In this document: piece after piece, positions 9,364-19,072 of the stretch | How positions within the stretch are numbered: position 1 is the first letter of the stretch | Layout: every line of letters begins with the position of its first letter | Origin: Sideroxydans lithotrophicus | Lineage (GTDB): Bacteria > Pseudomonadota > Gammaproteobacteria > Burkholderiales > Gallionellaceae | Assembly (NCBI GenBank): GCA_020723185.1 | Contig: DYJI01000002.1 | Location: 186,001-250,000, forward strand | Length of the DNA stretch: 64,000 nt | Reading direction: 5' to 3' | Translations under genes and position numbers: made by a program | The notes under the pieces: generated by a model | Seen by the model: only the letters and a program-made list of their open reading frames with translations | Told to the model about the DNA's origin: nothing | Database searches by the model: none

Positions 9364-9502
9364 GCGGACCGCAGCTGTCGAGCCGCAGAACGATGCGGCG
9401 CGGGATGCCCGCCGAAACTCGGTTCCGTGCTGTCGGCCTCCCGCTGCCGTCAATGCGAATCTCCCATGCCGATCCGGTTGTGCCCGTCTTGCGCCCCATC
9501 GC

Positions 9503-12500
9503 TCACCGCGTTGCCAGCGTATCGCGCCGTTGTTTGTAGCGCGCCGCCTCGTCAGGTTTCTTCATCCAGAGGTAAAGGTTGGCCAGCGAATCCAGCGTAC
9601 CCTGCAGCAGACGCGGTTGCTTCGCCGCATTCTTCTCGGCAATGGCCAGTGCGCGCAGGTACAGGGGCTCTGCCTCGTTGTAACGCTTGAGCATGAAAAG
9701 GATGAATCCCAAATCGGTATGCGCCACGGCCACAGCGGGATGGTCGGGGCCGTTCAGGCGCTCCGCCAGTTCCACCAGTCGCCGGGAGTAGGGTTCCGCC
9801 TCGACGAACTGGCGCTGGCTCCTGTGGTGATCGACGAGCAAGTCCAGGCTTTTCTCTAGGGCGAGGAGGTTGTTGCCCTTCTCCCGGATGGCCAGGGCGC
9901 GGCGATGCAGGGGCAGCGCCTCGGCGTGGCGGGTCCGGTAGTCGTACAACGTGGCCAGTTCGGTGGCGATGATGGCAACCAGGTCCGAATCCTTGCCGTC
10001 GGCGGCTTCCGCCTCCCTAAGGGCTTGCAGGTACTGCTGCTCCGCTTCCGGATACTGCTGGTCGGTGCGCAGGCAGACAGCCAGGGTGTTGCGGCTTTCC
10101 GCCACCAGGCGGTGTTGCGCGCCGCCCTTTTGTTCGGCCAAGGCCAGAGCCTCGCGCGCCTTGGCGATGGCGACGGCCTGGTCGGCATCGTCGTCCTCGT
10201 TCATGCGCAGGGCGGTGTCGTACAGCTTGCGCCATTCATCTCGCCAGTCGGCGGGTGTGCGCAATTTCGCGAGGGCGGCCAGCTGCTCGCGAGCGAATGC
10301 GGCCTGTTCTTCGCTGGGGGCCTTGGTTAGCGCCTGCTTGAAACGCGTCTCGGCTTCGTCGAACCGTTTCAGCCCCGCCAGCGCCTCCCCCATCCTGTTG
10401 AGCGCCATGGCTTCCAGGCTGTGCGCTCCCGCTTCATCGACGAAGGCGATGGCTGCCTCGGCGGCACGCAGGGTGTCTTCAAATCTCCCCGTCGTGAGCG
10501 CCTCGTTCATCCCGTTGATAAGGTAATACTCCTCCGCGTTCTTGTTCTGCTGCACACTGCTCGCGGCCTGTGGTCGGGACTGCGGCTGGAGTTGCTGAAT
10601 CTTGCCGGCGCGGAAGTCGTCGGAAAGGGCTTGCGCCTTGGCGGCGTCGGCCTGGCGCCCGGTCAGCTGATAGAGTTTGACGCGGCTCTCATAGAGATCG
10701 GCGATGTCGGCCGCGGGCAGCGGGGTAATTTGTGCATAAAACCCCTGGGCACGGTCGAACGCCTCTTCCGCCTGGGCATGGTGGCCCATATTCCGGGTCG
10801 CCACACCGATGCGCCAGTAGGTCAAGCCGGCCAGCCGACGATCCATATCGTCGGACTCGGGGTTTTTCAAGTACGCATCGAGATAACTGCCCACGGCCTC
10901 GTTGAGGTGGTTCAAGCCTTCCAGAGCTTCCCCCAAGCGGTAATAGGCCATACTGATGCTGTAATGTTTGTCGCCGTACAGATACTTAAGGATGTCCACC
11001 CGGCGACGCTCCAAAGGCTCCTGCTCCGCATAGCGCTTCTGGCTAGCATACAGGTTGGCGAGCTTGAGCAAGGTGGTGCGCAACAGCTCCTTGGGCTGGC
11101 GGATGGACCATGATTGGGCGATGCGCTCGTCGAGGGTGGCGATGGCCTGACGGTACAAGGTCTCGGCAGCTTCCGCATCCTGATGCGCCTCGAACAGCCC
11201 GGCCATCTGGTGGAGGGTGAGGCCGACCTGTGCCAGATCCACTTTACCCCGCGTCTGCTGCCCCACCGCCAGGGCAGCCTCGTAAAGGGCCAGGGCTTCG
11301 CCGTGGCGGTTGGCATTGAGATGGTCGCCGGCCACTTTGTTGAGCGCAACGAGCGCGGCGGAAGGGTCGCTCCAGGCCGGCATCGGCAGGCTGCCAGCCT
11401 CGGTAGTGCGCCCCAGTTGACGCAGGCTGATCGGGCCGGGCTGGAAGGGCTGCGCTGGCTTGTTGGTCGCCCAGGCGAGGTCGAGGCCGTATTGCCGGGC
11501 CATTGCCACGGGGTCAAAGCGTTCGTCGGGCTCGTAGGGGTTAGCGTCGTGCCGGTAGTTGCCGCCGAGCAGGGAGGCCAGAATCAAGCGCTGGATAGTG
11601 GCCGTGTCGCGCAGGTCTTTCAGGGTCTGCCACTGCGGGTTGAAGAAGGCGAAGCTCGGTTCGCCAAGGCCGGTATGCGGCGGTGCGGCGAGGGTGGCGT
11701 TGAATTTTTCCGACACTTCGCGCGGGATGTCGCCGAGCCGGGCGTAACAGTCTTCGAGCTGCGCTGCGTGGCGACGGGTGTGGCTGTTGTCGATACTATC
11801 CGTGAAGGCATCGATGATGAACTGCCGGCGGCGCCAGTCGCTCTGGGCACAGATCAGCAGGCGATCCACCGGCGCGGCTTCATTCATGTAGGCATGCATC
11901 ATCGCCACGCCACGCTCCTGCATGGCGGTGTCGCACTGGTTGCGCCCCATCCACCGCCCCCAACTGTCGTTGCCGGCAATATCGACGTTGCGCTTGCCGG
12001 GACAGTTCATGCTCAGGCTGAGCCCTTCCAGCAACTTGAAGCGGCCACCATATTCCCGGGCAGCACGGCTGGCCCATGGGAGCATCAGGTCGGCTTCCGG
12101 GTAGGCGGTGAAGATCAGCTCCCGGTAGTCGTCCGGGCTGGGGTGCGGCTTGGCGTTGGCCTTCGCCGCCAAAGCTTGCAGGCGCTGCTCGATCAGAAGC
12201 CGCGAAGCCAGTGCGTTGGCCTCGCGCCCGCCAAGGAACCGGCGGCGCTCCTGTTCCTCCGTTTCCTGTTGAGAGCGCTGCGCGGCCGCGGCGGCCGCGC
12301 TCTCCTTAAGGCGGCGATCTATTTCGGCGTTGCGCGCCTCCTCGTCCCGGATGCGCGCATCGTATTCACGCTGGTACATGGCAGCGCGCGCATCGCTGGC
12401 AGATGAATCGATGGTGTCCCGTCCATGCCATGAGTTCATGCAGGCGTTGAATGCCGCTTCATTCTGGCGCAGGCGATCACAGTTGTCGTAGGCAAGAGCC

Positions 12501-12544
12501 TGGAACGACATCAGGGAAAACAGCAGAAACGGGAGCGATCTCAT
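9503..12544 (-). CDS. Large secreted tetratricopeptide-repeat protein
   Basis: This is an about 1013-aa protein. A short signal peptide (start MRSLPFLLFSLMSFQALA, then YDNCD) implies export. An Ala/Gln/Arg-rich stretch near residues 70-110 looks like coiled coil. From about residue 420 to the C terminus there are many TPR units of the Kinesin-light-chain type (for example HGEALALYEAALAV, YPEAEQQYLQALREAEA and HAEALPLHRRALAIREKG). No enzymatic domain is recognised. The ATG at 12544 is chosen because the signal peptide begins there. It is a neighbour of other unknown secreted proteins. A scaffold or peptidoglycan-associated role is possible but unproven. Confidence 0.82.
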   Translation of the reverse strand: MRSLPFLLFSLMSFQALAYDNCDRLRQNEAAFNACMNSWHGRDTIDSSASDARAAMYQREYDARIRDEEARNAEIDRRLKESAAAAAAQRSQQETEEQERRRFLGGREANALASRLLIEQRLQALAAKANAKPHPSPDDYRELIFTAYPEADLMLPWASRAAREYGGRFKLLEGLSLSMNCPGKRNVDIAGNDSWGRWMGRNQCDTAMQERGVAMMHAYMNEAAPVDRLLICAQSDWRRRQFIIDAFTDSIDNSHTRRHAAQLEDCYARLGDIPREVSEKFNATLAAPPHTGLGEPSFAFFNPQWQTLKDLRDTATIQRLILASLLGGNYRHDANPYEPDERFDPVAMARQYGLDLAWATNKPAQPFQPGPISLRQLGRTTEAGSLPMPAWSDPSAALVALNKVAGDHLNANRHGEALALYEAALAVGQQTRGKVDLAQVGLTLHQMAGLFEAHQDAEAAETLYRQAIATLDERIAQSWSIRQPKELLRTTLLKLANLYASQKRYAEQEPLERRRVDILKYLYGDKHYSISMAYYRLGEALEGLNHLNEAVGSYLDAYLKNPESDDMDRRLAGLTYWRIGVATRNMGHHAQAEEAFDRAQGFYAQITPLPAADIADLYESRVKLYQLTGRQADAAKAQALSDDFRAGKIQQLQPQSRPQAASSVQQNKNAEEYYLINGMNEALTTGRFEDTLRAAEAAIAFVDEAGAHSLEAMALNRMGEALAGLKRFDEAETRFKQALTKAPSEEQAAFAREQLAALAKLRTPADWRDEWRKLYDTALRMNEDDDADQAVAIAKAREALALAEQKGGAQHRLVAESRNTLAVCLRTDQQYPEAEQQYLQALREAEAADGKDSDLVAIIATELATLYDYRTRHAEALPLHRRALAIREKGNNLLALEKSLDLLVDHHRSQRQFVEAEPYSRRLVELAERLNGPDHPAVAVAHTDLGFILFMLKRYNEAEPLYLRALAIAEKNAAKQPRLLQGTLDSLANLYLWMKKPDEAARYKQRRDTLATR

Positions 12545-12617
12545 AGCGGCAAATATTCCTGGGCAGATGGAGGCGGACTGAGAGTGAATTGCAGGATCGG
12601 CGCAGCGGAGCTTGATG

Positions 12618-13013
12618 TCAGCGGGTGTCATCGCGACTGAACTCTGCTTTGTATTTGCCAAGGATGTGGAGCATGAACAGCGCCAGCGCAACGCCGGAGA
12701 ACACCGGCACCAGCAAGCGCCAGAGCGGCTGCCCGATATCGACAGCGCCATCCATCGCAGCGAAAGGATTGATGACGCCGATGGGCAGCACGATCACCAC
12801 CAGCCAGAGCAGCGCCACGGCGACGCGGCGTGCCAGCGGATGGAGCCGCCACAATCCCCAGGCGAGCGGCAACCACAGCAGCAGCGCCACTGCGAGCGGC
12901 AGCCAGTTGCCGCTGACGGCTTCGCCCACGGCCGAGGTAGCAAACCACAGGCAGCACAGGATGAGCAGTAGCAGAACGCCTTTCAAGGCTGGCGAATCGT
13001 GGGTGGATAACAT
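12618..13013 (-). CDS. Small four-helix membrane protein, unknown function
   Basis: This 131-aa hydrophobic protein has about four predicted membrane helices (around residues 11-30, 37-55, 63-82 and 95-115) and a charged C terminus ending FSRDDTR. No family is recognised. It lies 73 bases upstream of the large TPR protein gene on the same strand and may be co-expressed with it. Codon use resembles its neighbours. The assignment as a gene rests on its length, clean hydrophobic pattern and position. Confidence 0.6.
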   Translation of the reverse strand: MLSTHDSPALKGVLLLLILCCLWFATSAVGEAVSGNWLPLAVALLLWLPLAWGLWRLHPLARRVAVALLWLVVIVLPIGVINPFAAMDGAVDIGQPLWRLLVPVFSGVALALFMLHILGKYKAEFSRDDTR

Positions 13014-13076
13014 GGCGCTGTCCGACTTTGATAACGTTGCGGCGACTAACCCGCCGCTCCCTGCACGAACGTAGTC

Positions 13077-14348
13077 TTAGAATTCGCGCGCATAGAAGTT
13101 ATCGAAGGCCAAGCTCTGCGGGCCGAAGAAGCTGATGCCAACACAGCAGAGGTTGCGCGGTTCATACCAGTCGGGCATCTGCACCGTGGTCTGGTAGTCG
13201 AAATTGACGAAGACCAGCACGCGGCCGTCGGCCAGCACGCTCATGTTGAGCCAGTTGTCGCCATCGGCCCGCAGTGACGGCGTCTCGATCCATGGCGTCA
13301 CGGCGTCCATATGCCCGTCCGGCTTCTGGTTGACCAGCCGCATAAGTTTGTCGGTCACCCACAGCGCCAGGAAAGGCGTGGTCTGACCCTTTTTCTCGCT
13401 GCCAAAGATGGCGATGCCGTGCGGTTTGACGATCTCCCCCAGATTGGTGACACGGGTGCTCACCTGAAAACCGAAAGGGAGGTTACTGCGGCCAATGCCG
13501 CCGAGTGAGGTGGCGCCGATGAGCCCGTAGTCGTCATCCGTTTTGCCGGTCACCAAATAGCGCCCGCCGCTCACCTTGGAGCTGTATTCGTCTGTATCGG
13601 TGATGAGCCAGTTATCGTCGTTATCGAACTTGTCCACCAGCAGCTCCTGTGTACCGGGCGTGCCGACGATGTTGAGCAGCCTCACATAGCGGCTATCCTT
13701 GCCGATCTCCTCCAGCTTGAGGTTGTCCAGCTCCTCCACTGCAGGCTTGAATGATTCCGCAATGACGCCAACAAAGCGCGGGGTGAGATCGATGATGCGG
13801 GTACGTGCCACGAACACGCCGTTGACGAAGATGCGGAAATAACCGGCCTCGCGCTCGACGACAAGCGTATTGATTGCATTGTCTTCAAGCCGCGCTGCGG
13901 TGGCCTTGGCAAAGTGCACAGGATTGGGTTTAACCCAGTCTTTTCCGTTGAAATGAGTAAACAGCACATCTCCCTCTCGGTCGATGACTATTTCGATGCT
14001 ATCTCCAAGCGCGCCGGTGATCGAGAAGCCGGCACGGACGTTGACATCGTCCTTGGCATAGGCAGCAAAGCGGACATCGAGACTGACTCGCCAAGCTGCA
14101 GCGGGAGTCACGGAAACTGGCTTGGTAATCTCGGTTTTCTTGTTGGTGTCTTTGCGCTCGATACGCAGCACACCGTTTTCTTCGGCTACTTTGTCGCGCT
14201 CGGTATCTCGCGCCCATCCGGAAGGCTTTGAAAAGTCGTCAAAGAACCGCAGGTTGCTGCTGTCGGCCCAGACCGTGTTGGCAAGCAGGGTCAAGTGCAA
14301 GGCACAGAAGGCTGCAAGGGTACGTACGGTGGTGGTTGAGCGCATCAT
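13077..14348 (-). CDS. Secreted protein with concanavalin-like beta-sandwich segments, unknown function
   Basis: This 423-aa exported protein has a signal peptide in the first ~28 residues, ending ANTVWA. Two similar halves are suggested: FFDDFSKPSGWARDTERD near residue 35 and LVDKFDNDDNWLITDTDEYS near residue 240. Each is followed by beta-rich sequence of the kind seen in laminin-G/DUF1080-like sugar-binding folds. No catalytic motif is evident. Its start codon overlaps the stop of the upstream Sel1-like protein gene (ATGA), so the two are translationally coupled. Cell-surface or periplasmic binding is a guess. Confidence 0.7.
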   Translation of the reverse strand: MMRSTTTVRTLAAFCALHLTLLANTVWADSSNLRFFDDFSKPSGWARDTERDKVAEENGVLRIERKDTNKKTEITKPVSVTPAAAWRVSLDVRFAAYAKDDVNVRAGFSITGALGDSIEIVIDREGDVLFTHFNGKDWVKPNPVHFAKATAARLEDNAINTLVVEREAGYFRIFVNGVFVARTRIIDLTPRFVGVIAESFKPAVEELDNLKLEEIGKDSRYVRLLNIVGTPGTQELLVDKFDNDDNWLITDTDEYSSKVSGGRYLVTGKTDDDYGLIGATSLGGIGRSNLPFGFQVSTRVTNLGEIVKPHGIAIFGSEKKGQTTPFLALWVTDKLMRLVNQKPDGHMDAVTPWIETPSLRADGDNWLNMSVLADGRVLVFVNFDYQTTVQMPDWYEPRNLCCVGISFFGPQSLAFDNFYAREF

Positions 14349-15211
14349 GGCCGGATCATCTCCTCGAGCTTGGCTACATCGTGCTGAGACTTGTTCTTGC
14401 TGTTGTAGAAGGCGGCGGCTTGTTCGCGCATCGCCTTGGCCTTGGCCGGGTCAGCATCCACGCCCCATCCCTTCTCCACCATGCGTGCGGCATTGAAGCT
14501 GCAGCGCGTGCGGATGGTGACCTGGTCTTCCTCGTCACTGCGTGCGATCCTATTCTCGCCCTTATCGTTTGCGCACCAATTGAAGAGGCGCAGCGCCTCC
14601 TCTTCATCCCTTCCCACACCGCGCCCCACCAGATAGAGCTTGGCCAGCATGTTCACCGCCCACAGCTCCCGCTTGTCATCCCGCCCGTAAGCCTTGCGCC
14701 GCAGTAACAGCGCAGCCTCGTCGTCGCGGGGCTGACCGGGGAAAATGGTCGGGCCGTCCGGGTGCAGCCAGAGCGCATACTCGATCAGGCGCTGGCTGGC
14801 ACGCCAGTAACCCTTCTTTGAATTGGTCTCCAGCATCTCGAGCAGGATGCGCCGCTCGTTCTCGTTGCTGACCATCACTTCCTTGCCGCCGTCGATAGCG
14901 AACCAGTATGTGTTCCAGATATCCGCTTCTTGCTCGGCTGCGGCCTGGCGTTGCAACTCGCGCTGATACATGCGACTCACCAGGTTGGAGACGCCGGCAC
15001 CCAGCGCCTTGGTGGCCGCATCGGGATTGCGCTGGTGTTCGTCGAAACGCCTGTCCGCCTCGGAGGACGTATATTGGCGCAACAGCGATTCCTTCAGCAT
15101 GCGGTCGCCCTCGGCGTCGGCGCGCGCCGCGGCCGGCAGGAGGGATACAAAAAGGACGACTGAGAGACGCAGAAGAACAGAAGATTTCACATCCGACAAA
15201 CAAGCAACCAT
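14345..15211 (-). CDS. Secreted Sel1/TPR-like protein, unknown function
   Basis: This 288-aa exported protein has a hydrophobic N-terminal signal ending AAARADAEGD. The C-terminal half has helical repeats resembling Sel1 units, such as VNMLAKLYLVGRGVGRDEEE followed by ALRLFNWCANDKG and then ARMVEKGWGVDADPAKAKAM. Sel1-type repeats usually mediate protein contacts. It is coupled by a four-base overlap to the next secreted protein. This pair and the large TPR gene probably form a functional group of envelope proteins. No enzymatic residues are recognised. Confidence 0.72.
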   Translation of the reverse strand: MVACLSDVKSSVLLRLSVVLFVSLLPAAARADAEGDRMLKESLLRQYTSSEADRRFDEHQRNPDAATKALGAGVSNLVSRMYQRELQRQAAAEQEADIWNTYWFAIDGGKEVMVSNENERRILLEMLETNSKKGYWRASQRLIEYALWLHPDGPTIFPGQPRDDEAALLLRRKAYGRDDKRELWAVNMLAKLYLVGRGVGRDEEEALRLFNWCANDKGENRIARSDEEDQVTIRTRCSFNAARMVEKGWGVDADPAKAKAMREQAAAFYNSKNKSQHDVAKLEEMIRP

Positions 15212-15347
15212 GGCTCAGGCTCCGCTCGATTCATTCGCGCAGCAAGATACCTCAAGCGTTTCGTTTTTGCCATACAGCCCAGCGAACGGACGTTATTGAT
15301 ATCGGGGGAATCCCCCTCCCGACGTTTTCAAGAAGGCAGGCGGCAGC

Positions 15348-16586
15348 TTACGACCTGGCCTTGACCACGGCCTCCACCGCCACGATGCGCGCCTCGCGCA
15401 CCTTGTCGGCGATGAGGTTCTTGTCTGCACAGGCTCGCGCGATGTCGCCGGCATTCACCGCCTGCGCGGCCTTGGCGCAGGACAGCATGAAGCGCGCTTG
15501 AGGGTAGTCGTCTTCCTCGTGTCCGGTGCGGCCGTGAGCATCGGAGATGCACGCTTCGAGGATCAGCGCGAACCGTTCCGGCTTGCGCCACAGGTCGCAG
15601 CGGTCGAACAACTTTACGATGGTGTCCGGGCGCAAGGATTTGGCGCGGTGGATGTGGCTGTGATATTGCGCGACCAGCAACGCAAGATCGCGACAGTCGC
15701 CCGGCACGCGCAAACGCTCGCAGACCGCTTTCACCAGATCGATGCTGCGTTGTTCGTGACCTATGTGCCTGGGCAATGTCTCTTCGGGCGTAGTGGCTTT
15801 GCCGAGGTCATGGCCCAGTGCGGCAAAACGCACTTCGAGTGAGCGTTCGAGTTTGGCCGTGTCGTCCAGCACCATCATCACGTGCACGCCGCAATCTACC
15901 TCTGGATGGTAGTGCACGGGCTGCGGCACGCCGAACAACGCATCCACCTCGGGCAATATCCTCTTCAGCGCGCCGCATTCGCGTAGCGTGAGGAAGAAAC
16001 GCGAAGGATGTCTTTCCATCAGGCCGCGCGACAGTTCCTGCCACACGCGTTCAGGCACCAGTGCATCCACCTCGCCGTTCGCCACCATGGCGCGCATCAA
16101 GTCCATTGTCTCGGGCGCGATGGTGAAGCCGAAACGTGCTGCGAACCTTGCACCGCGCAAGATGCGCACCGGGTCTTCGGCGAAGGCGTCACTGACATGG
16201 CGCAGCACGCCCGCTTCCAGATCGGCCTGTCCGTTGTGGGGGTCGATGAGGTTGCCGTCATCATCCTGCGCGATGGCGTTGACGGTGAAGTCGCGGCGCA
16301 GCAGGTCCTGCTCCAGCGTGACGTCGGGCGATGCGTAGATGTTGAAACCTTTGTAGCCGGCAGCCGTCTTGCGCTCGGTACGCGCCAGCGCGTACTCCTC
16401 GTGCGTGTCGGGATGCAGGAAGACGGGGAAATCCGCACCCACCGGCGTGAAGCCGCGCGCCACCATCTCCTCTGGCGTGCTGCCGACCACGACCCAGTCG
16501 TGGTCCTTCACCGGCAGCCCCAGTAAACGGTCGCGCACTGCGCCGCCGACGCAGTAGGTCTTCAGTCCTTCACATCGCTTCGGCAT
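15348..16586 (-). CDS. cca: Multifunctional CCA-adding enzyme (tRNA nucleotidyltransferase)
   Basis: This 412-aa enzyme adds or repairs the 3' CCA of tRNAs. The class II nucleotidyltransferase start [20 protein letters not shown] with its DxD carboxylates, then the [12 protein letters not shown] segment, are diagnostic. A C-terminal HD domain ([14 protein letters not shown], about residue 255) is typical of the gammaproteobacterial and betaproteobacterial multifunctional form with phosphohydrolase activity. The ATG at 16586 overlaps the end of slt by 17 bases; no better start exists closer to the catalytic domain. It is probably co-transcribed with slt. Confidence 0.96.
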   Translation of the reverse strand: MPKRCEGLKTYCVGGAVRDRLLGLPVKDHDWVVVGSTPEEMVARGFTPVGADFPVFLHPDTHEEYALARTERKTAAGYKGFNIYASPDVTLEQDLLRRDFTVNAIAQDDDGNLIDPHNGQADLEAGVLRHVSDAFAEDPVRILRGARFAARFGFTIAPETMDLMRAMVANGEVDALVPERVWQELSRGLMERHPSRFFLTLRECGALKRILPEVDALFGVPQPVHYHPEVDCGVHVMMVLDDTAKLERSLEVRFAALGHDLGKATTPEETLPRHIGHEQRSIDLVKAVCERLRVPGDCRDLALLVAQYHSHIHRAKSLRPDTIVKLFDRCDLWRKPERFALILEACISDAHGRTGHEEDDYPQARFMLSCAKAAQAVNAGDIARACADKNLIADKVREARIVAVEAVVKARS

Positions 16587-18495
16587 GCGCGCGCGCCTGT
16601 ACCGGCCGGTTGGTGCCGACCACGCCCAAGCGCTGCTTGAGCGATTCTGCAGGATGGCCGAACAGCTTGGCGTAGTAGATGGTGTTGCTCATCACCTTCT
16701 TCACATAGTCTCGCGTCTCGTCGAAGGGGATGGTCTCGGCATAGATCGCCCCTTCCAGCGGCACGCCGCCGCGCCAGCGGTTGGCGCGCGTGGGCCCTGC
16801 GTTGTAGGCGGCGGAAGCCAGAACCGGATTGTCCTCGAAGCGGCTGTACACGCTCTTCATGTAATAGGTGCCGAGACGCAGGTTCACATCCAGTTGATGG
16901 ATGAGGCCTTTGCGGTAACCCTTGAGGCCGATGCGCCGCGCCGCCCAGCGCGCGGTGTCTGGCATGATCTGCATCAGGCCGGCTGCGCCCACATTCGATT
17001 TGGCGTGCGTGACGAAGCGGCTCTCCTGGCGCATCAGGCCGTACACCCACGCCTCCTCCACATCGTGCTCGTCCAGCGAAACGCGCAATGCATCGCGGTA
17101 GGGCGCGGGGTAGCGCAGGTTGAAATCGTGCAGCGAGACGGTGCGGATGGCGGCGTTGATGGAGCGGTCGTACATCTCGTTGCGGCGCGCGACCTCGGCC
17201 GCCACCAGCAGCTCACGGTCGTCCAGACCGCGCATCGCCCAGTCCCATTCCTTCATGGCCTCGGTGCGCAACCCCATCTGGTAGAGCAGCACGGTGCGGC
17301 GCACCTCTGGACGCGCTTCCATCCCGGCCACCTCGTCCGGTGAAGGCTGGAAGCTGGCTGTCATGATGCCGGCCGCCGGCGAAGCGCCCAGTTCTTCCGC
17401 CGCCAGCTGGCCGTAGAAATGGTATTCGCGACTGAGCGGTGCCAGTAACACCTCGGCATCGTCCGGATGCCCCAGCACGATCAGCGCCCGAGCCTTCCAG
17501 TAGCGCCAGGCCGCCTCGTTCTGCTGTTCCTGCGGCATGGCGGTGATGCCCTCCCACACCGCATGCCAGTCCTGTTCGCGCAGTGCGGCGCGCACGCGCC
17601 AGGCCAGTTGCTGCGGATCGAGCACCGCATCCTCGGCGGCGGCATACCATTCCAGCGCGCGCGGGTCGTGCTGGCGCGCCGCTTCAAAAGCAAGCAGGCC
17701 GTGGAAATACTGCCGCTCGCCGACTGGGAAATGGCTCTCCAGCCGCTGCCATTGCACATGCGCCGGCGTCACCGACTGGCGTGCCAGCCGATGCAACGCG
17801 AACAACGCGACCATGCGTCGCCCGTCCCCCGCGTCAGCCAGCTTCACCCGCTGCAGATAGCGCTGCGGATTGCGTTTGGCTTCGTCCAATTCGGGCAGTG
17901 CAGGCCGCATCGCTTGCGGCAGATGGCGCACCAGTTTCTTCGCATCGTTCACGTTGTTCGCTTCGAGCAGGGTGCGCATGCGCTGCACCACATCCTGCGG
18001 GGTGATGACCCCGCGCCGGATGGCGACCTCGAACACCGGGCCGCAACTGTCCGCCTTCGCGCCCGCGAACCATTGCTTGCGCGCGGCACGCAGCGCCAGC
18101 GCCTCGTCCTGCATGCGCTGCCAGGCGATGGCATGGCAGGTCAGCTCGGCATCGGCATTGATGAGATAGGGATATTCGGCGGCGAACTCGTCCCAGCGCT
18201 GTTTCTTCGCCATCTGTTTCAGCCATTCGCCACGGAACTGGTCGATCACCGGCGTATCTTCCTCGCGCGCCAGGTACTCGTGCACGGGACGCGTATTGGC
18301 CTCGTCCCAGTGCAACCGCAGGCGGTAATAGGTGACATAGGGTTCCAGCGGGGAATCCTGCAGACGCTGCGCCACACGCTCCAGTTCCGCCACCTTCCCG
18401 GCGGCGAACGCCGCGCGCGCGGCCATGAAATCCTGTTCCTGATCGGCACGGGAGATCAGCGGCAACAACAGCAAAATGAGGTAGAGGAAACGCAT
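16570..18495 (-). CDS. slt: Soluble lytic murein transglycosylase
   Basis: This 641-aa periplasmic enzyme cleaves peptidoglycan glycan strands to form anhydromuramic ends. The signal peptide spans roughly residues 1-17 ([17 protein letters not shown]). A long alpha-helical superhelix follows, and the C-terminal SLT domain begins near residue 480 with the catalytic glutamate in GLMRQESRF, then [13 protein letters not shown] and the [11 protein letters not shown] motif. Length fits the Slt70 family. The ATG at 18495 is chosen because it gives a proper signal sequence, although its ribosome binding site is weak. cca overlaps its 3' end. Confidence 0.94.
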   Translation of the reverse strand: MRFLYLILLLLPLISRADQEQDFMAARAAFAAGKVAELERVAQRLQDSPLEPYVTYYRLRLHWDEANTRPVHEYLAREEDTPVIDQFRGEWLKQMAKKQRWDEFAAEYPYLINADAELTCHAIAWQRMQDEALALRAARKQWFAGAKADSCGPVFEVAIRRGVITPQDVVQRMRTLLEANNVNDAKKLVRHLPQAMRPALPELDEAKRNPQRYLQRVKLADAGDGRRMVALFALHRLARQSVTPAHVQWQRLESHFPVGERQYFHGLLAFEAARQHDPRALEWYAAAEDAVLDPQQLAWRVRAALREQDWHAVWEGITAMPQEQQNEAAWRYWKARALIVLGHPDDAEVLLAPLSREYHFYGQLAAEELGASPAAGIMTASFQPSPDEVAGMEARPEVRRTVLLYQMGLRTEAMKEWDWAMRGLDDRELLVAAEVARRNEMYDRSINAAIRTVSLHDFNLRYPAPYRDALRVSLDEHDVEEAWVYGLMRQESRFVTHAKSNVGAAGLMQIMPDTARWAARRIGLKGYRKGLIHQLDVNLRLGTYYMKSVYSRFEDNPVLASAAYNAGPTRANRWRGGVPLEGAIYAETIPFDETRDYVKKVMSNTIYYAKLFGHPAESLKQRLGVVGTNRPVQARAHAEAM

Positions 18496-18636
18496 GTGGA
18501 AAAGTCCGGTTCGTACGCGATAAAGGATAGCACAGCCTGCTTCTTGCGCTCTGTCAGACGCCCCCCGGTTGCGGCGAAAAAGCAAAAAAAAAACGCCCCC
18601 GCACGGGAGCGTCTTCGACATCCTGCAGCGACCGGC

Positions 18637-18852
18637 TCAACGCTGGTTCGCGTACATCTTGTGCAGGAAGGCTTCGATATCGGCATCCGCCAAGGAGGGC
18701 GGGAAAGCCGGGCGTGCCGGTGCGATGTGAGCGACCTCGGCCTGGGCCAGTTGCGGGTTCCAGCCTGCGTACATCACCTCGTCCCCGTAGGACTCGACGA
18801 CCTCTTCCACGCGCGCGATCTCGTAGCTGCCCATATCCATCACGATAGTCAT
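18637..18852 (-). CDS. Small acidic protein of unknown function (71 aa)
   Basis: This 71-aa soluble protein starts MTIVMDMGSYEIARVEEV. It has an excellent ribosome binding site (AAGGAGGTG, six bases before the ATG), the strongest argument that it is translated. The C terminus PSLADADIEAFLHKMY looks helical. There is no signal peptide or membrane segment, and no family is recognised. It is followed by slt, with its own promoter possible in the ~140-base gap. It could be a regulator or a small chaperone, but nothing in the sequence decides this. Confidence 0.7.
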   Translation of the reverse strand: MTIVMDMGSYEIARVEEVVESYGDEVMYAGWNPQLAQAEVAHIAPARPAFPPSLADADIEAFLHKMYANQR

Positions 18853-18923
18853 GTCACACCTCCTTCACTGCGGGGCGACCTCGCGCCCCTGTGAACAATG
18901 TATCGGCACGCCACGAAGAATGC

Positions 18924-19072
18924 TTAGCAGGTTGTTGAAAAACGTAGCGAGGATGGTCGGATGCAAGGCGCACGGCGCGCAGAAACCGGAATGTACATGC
19001 AGTACATGAGGATTTCGAGCACCGCGCAACGCTGCAGATGACCACCGCAGTAGTTTTTCAACAGCCTGTTAG
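18924..19072. repeat. ~149-bp dispersed element with imperfect terminal inverted repeats
   Basis: The ends form an imperfect inverted repeat of about 22 bases: CAGGTTGTTGAAAAAC on the left and GTTTTTCAACAGCCTG on the right. An internal TGTACATGCAGTACA palindrome is present. A second, right-truncated copy lies at window positions 1-80. No coding capacity is seen. The right end includes the stop codon of the neighbouring TAXI protein gene (19069-19071). The structure resembles a miniature inverted-repeat transposable element. Confidence 0.8.

Noticed and set aside
15212-15347. Possible tRNA or small RNA in the gap before cca
   Set aside because: No cloverleaf, no GGTTCGA-type T-loop and no strong hairpin were seen.
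18992-19006. TGTACATGCAGTACA as a possible regulator operator
   Set aside because: It is part of the dispersed repeat and also appears, altered, in the copy at 1-80, so repeat structure explains it better.
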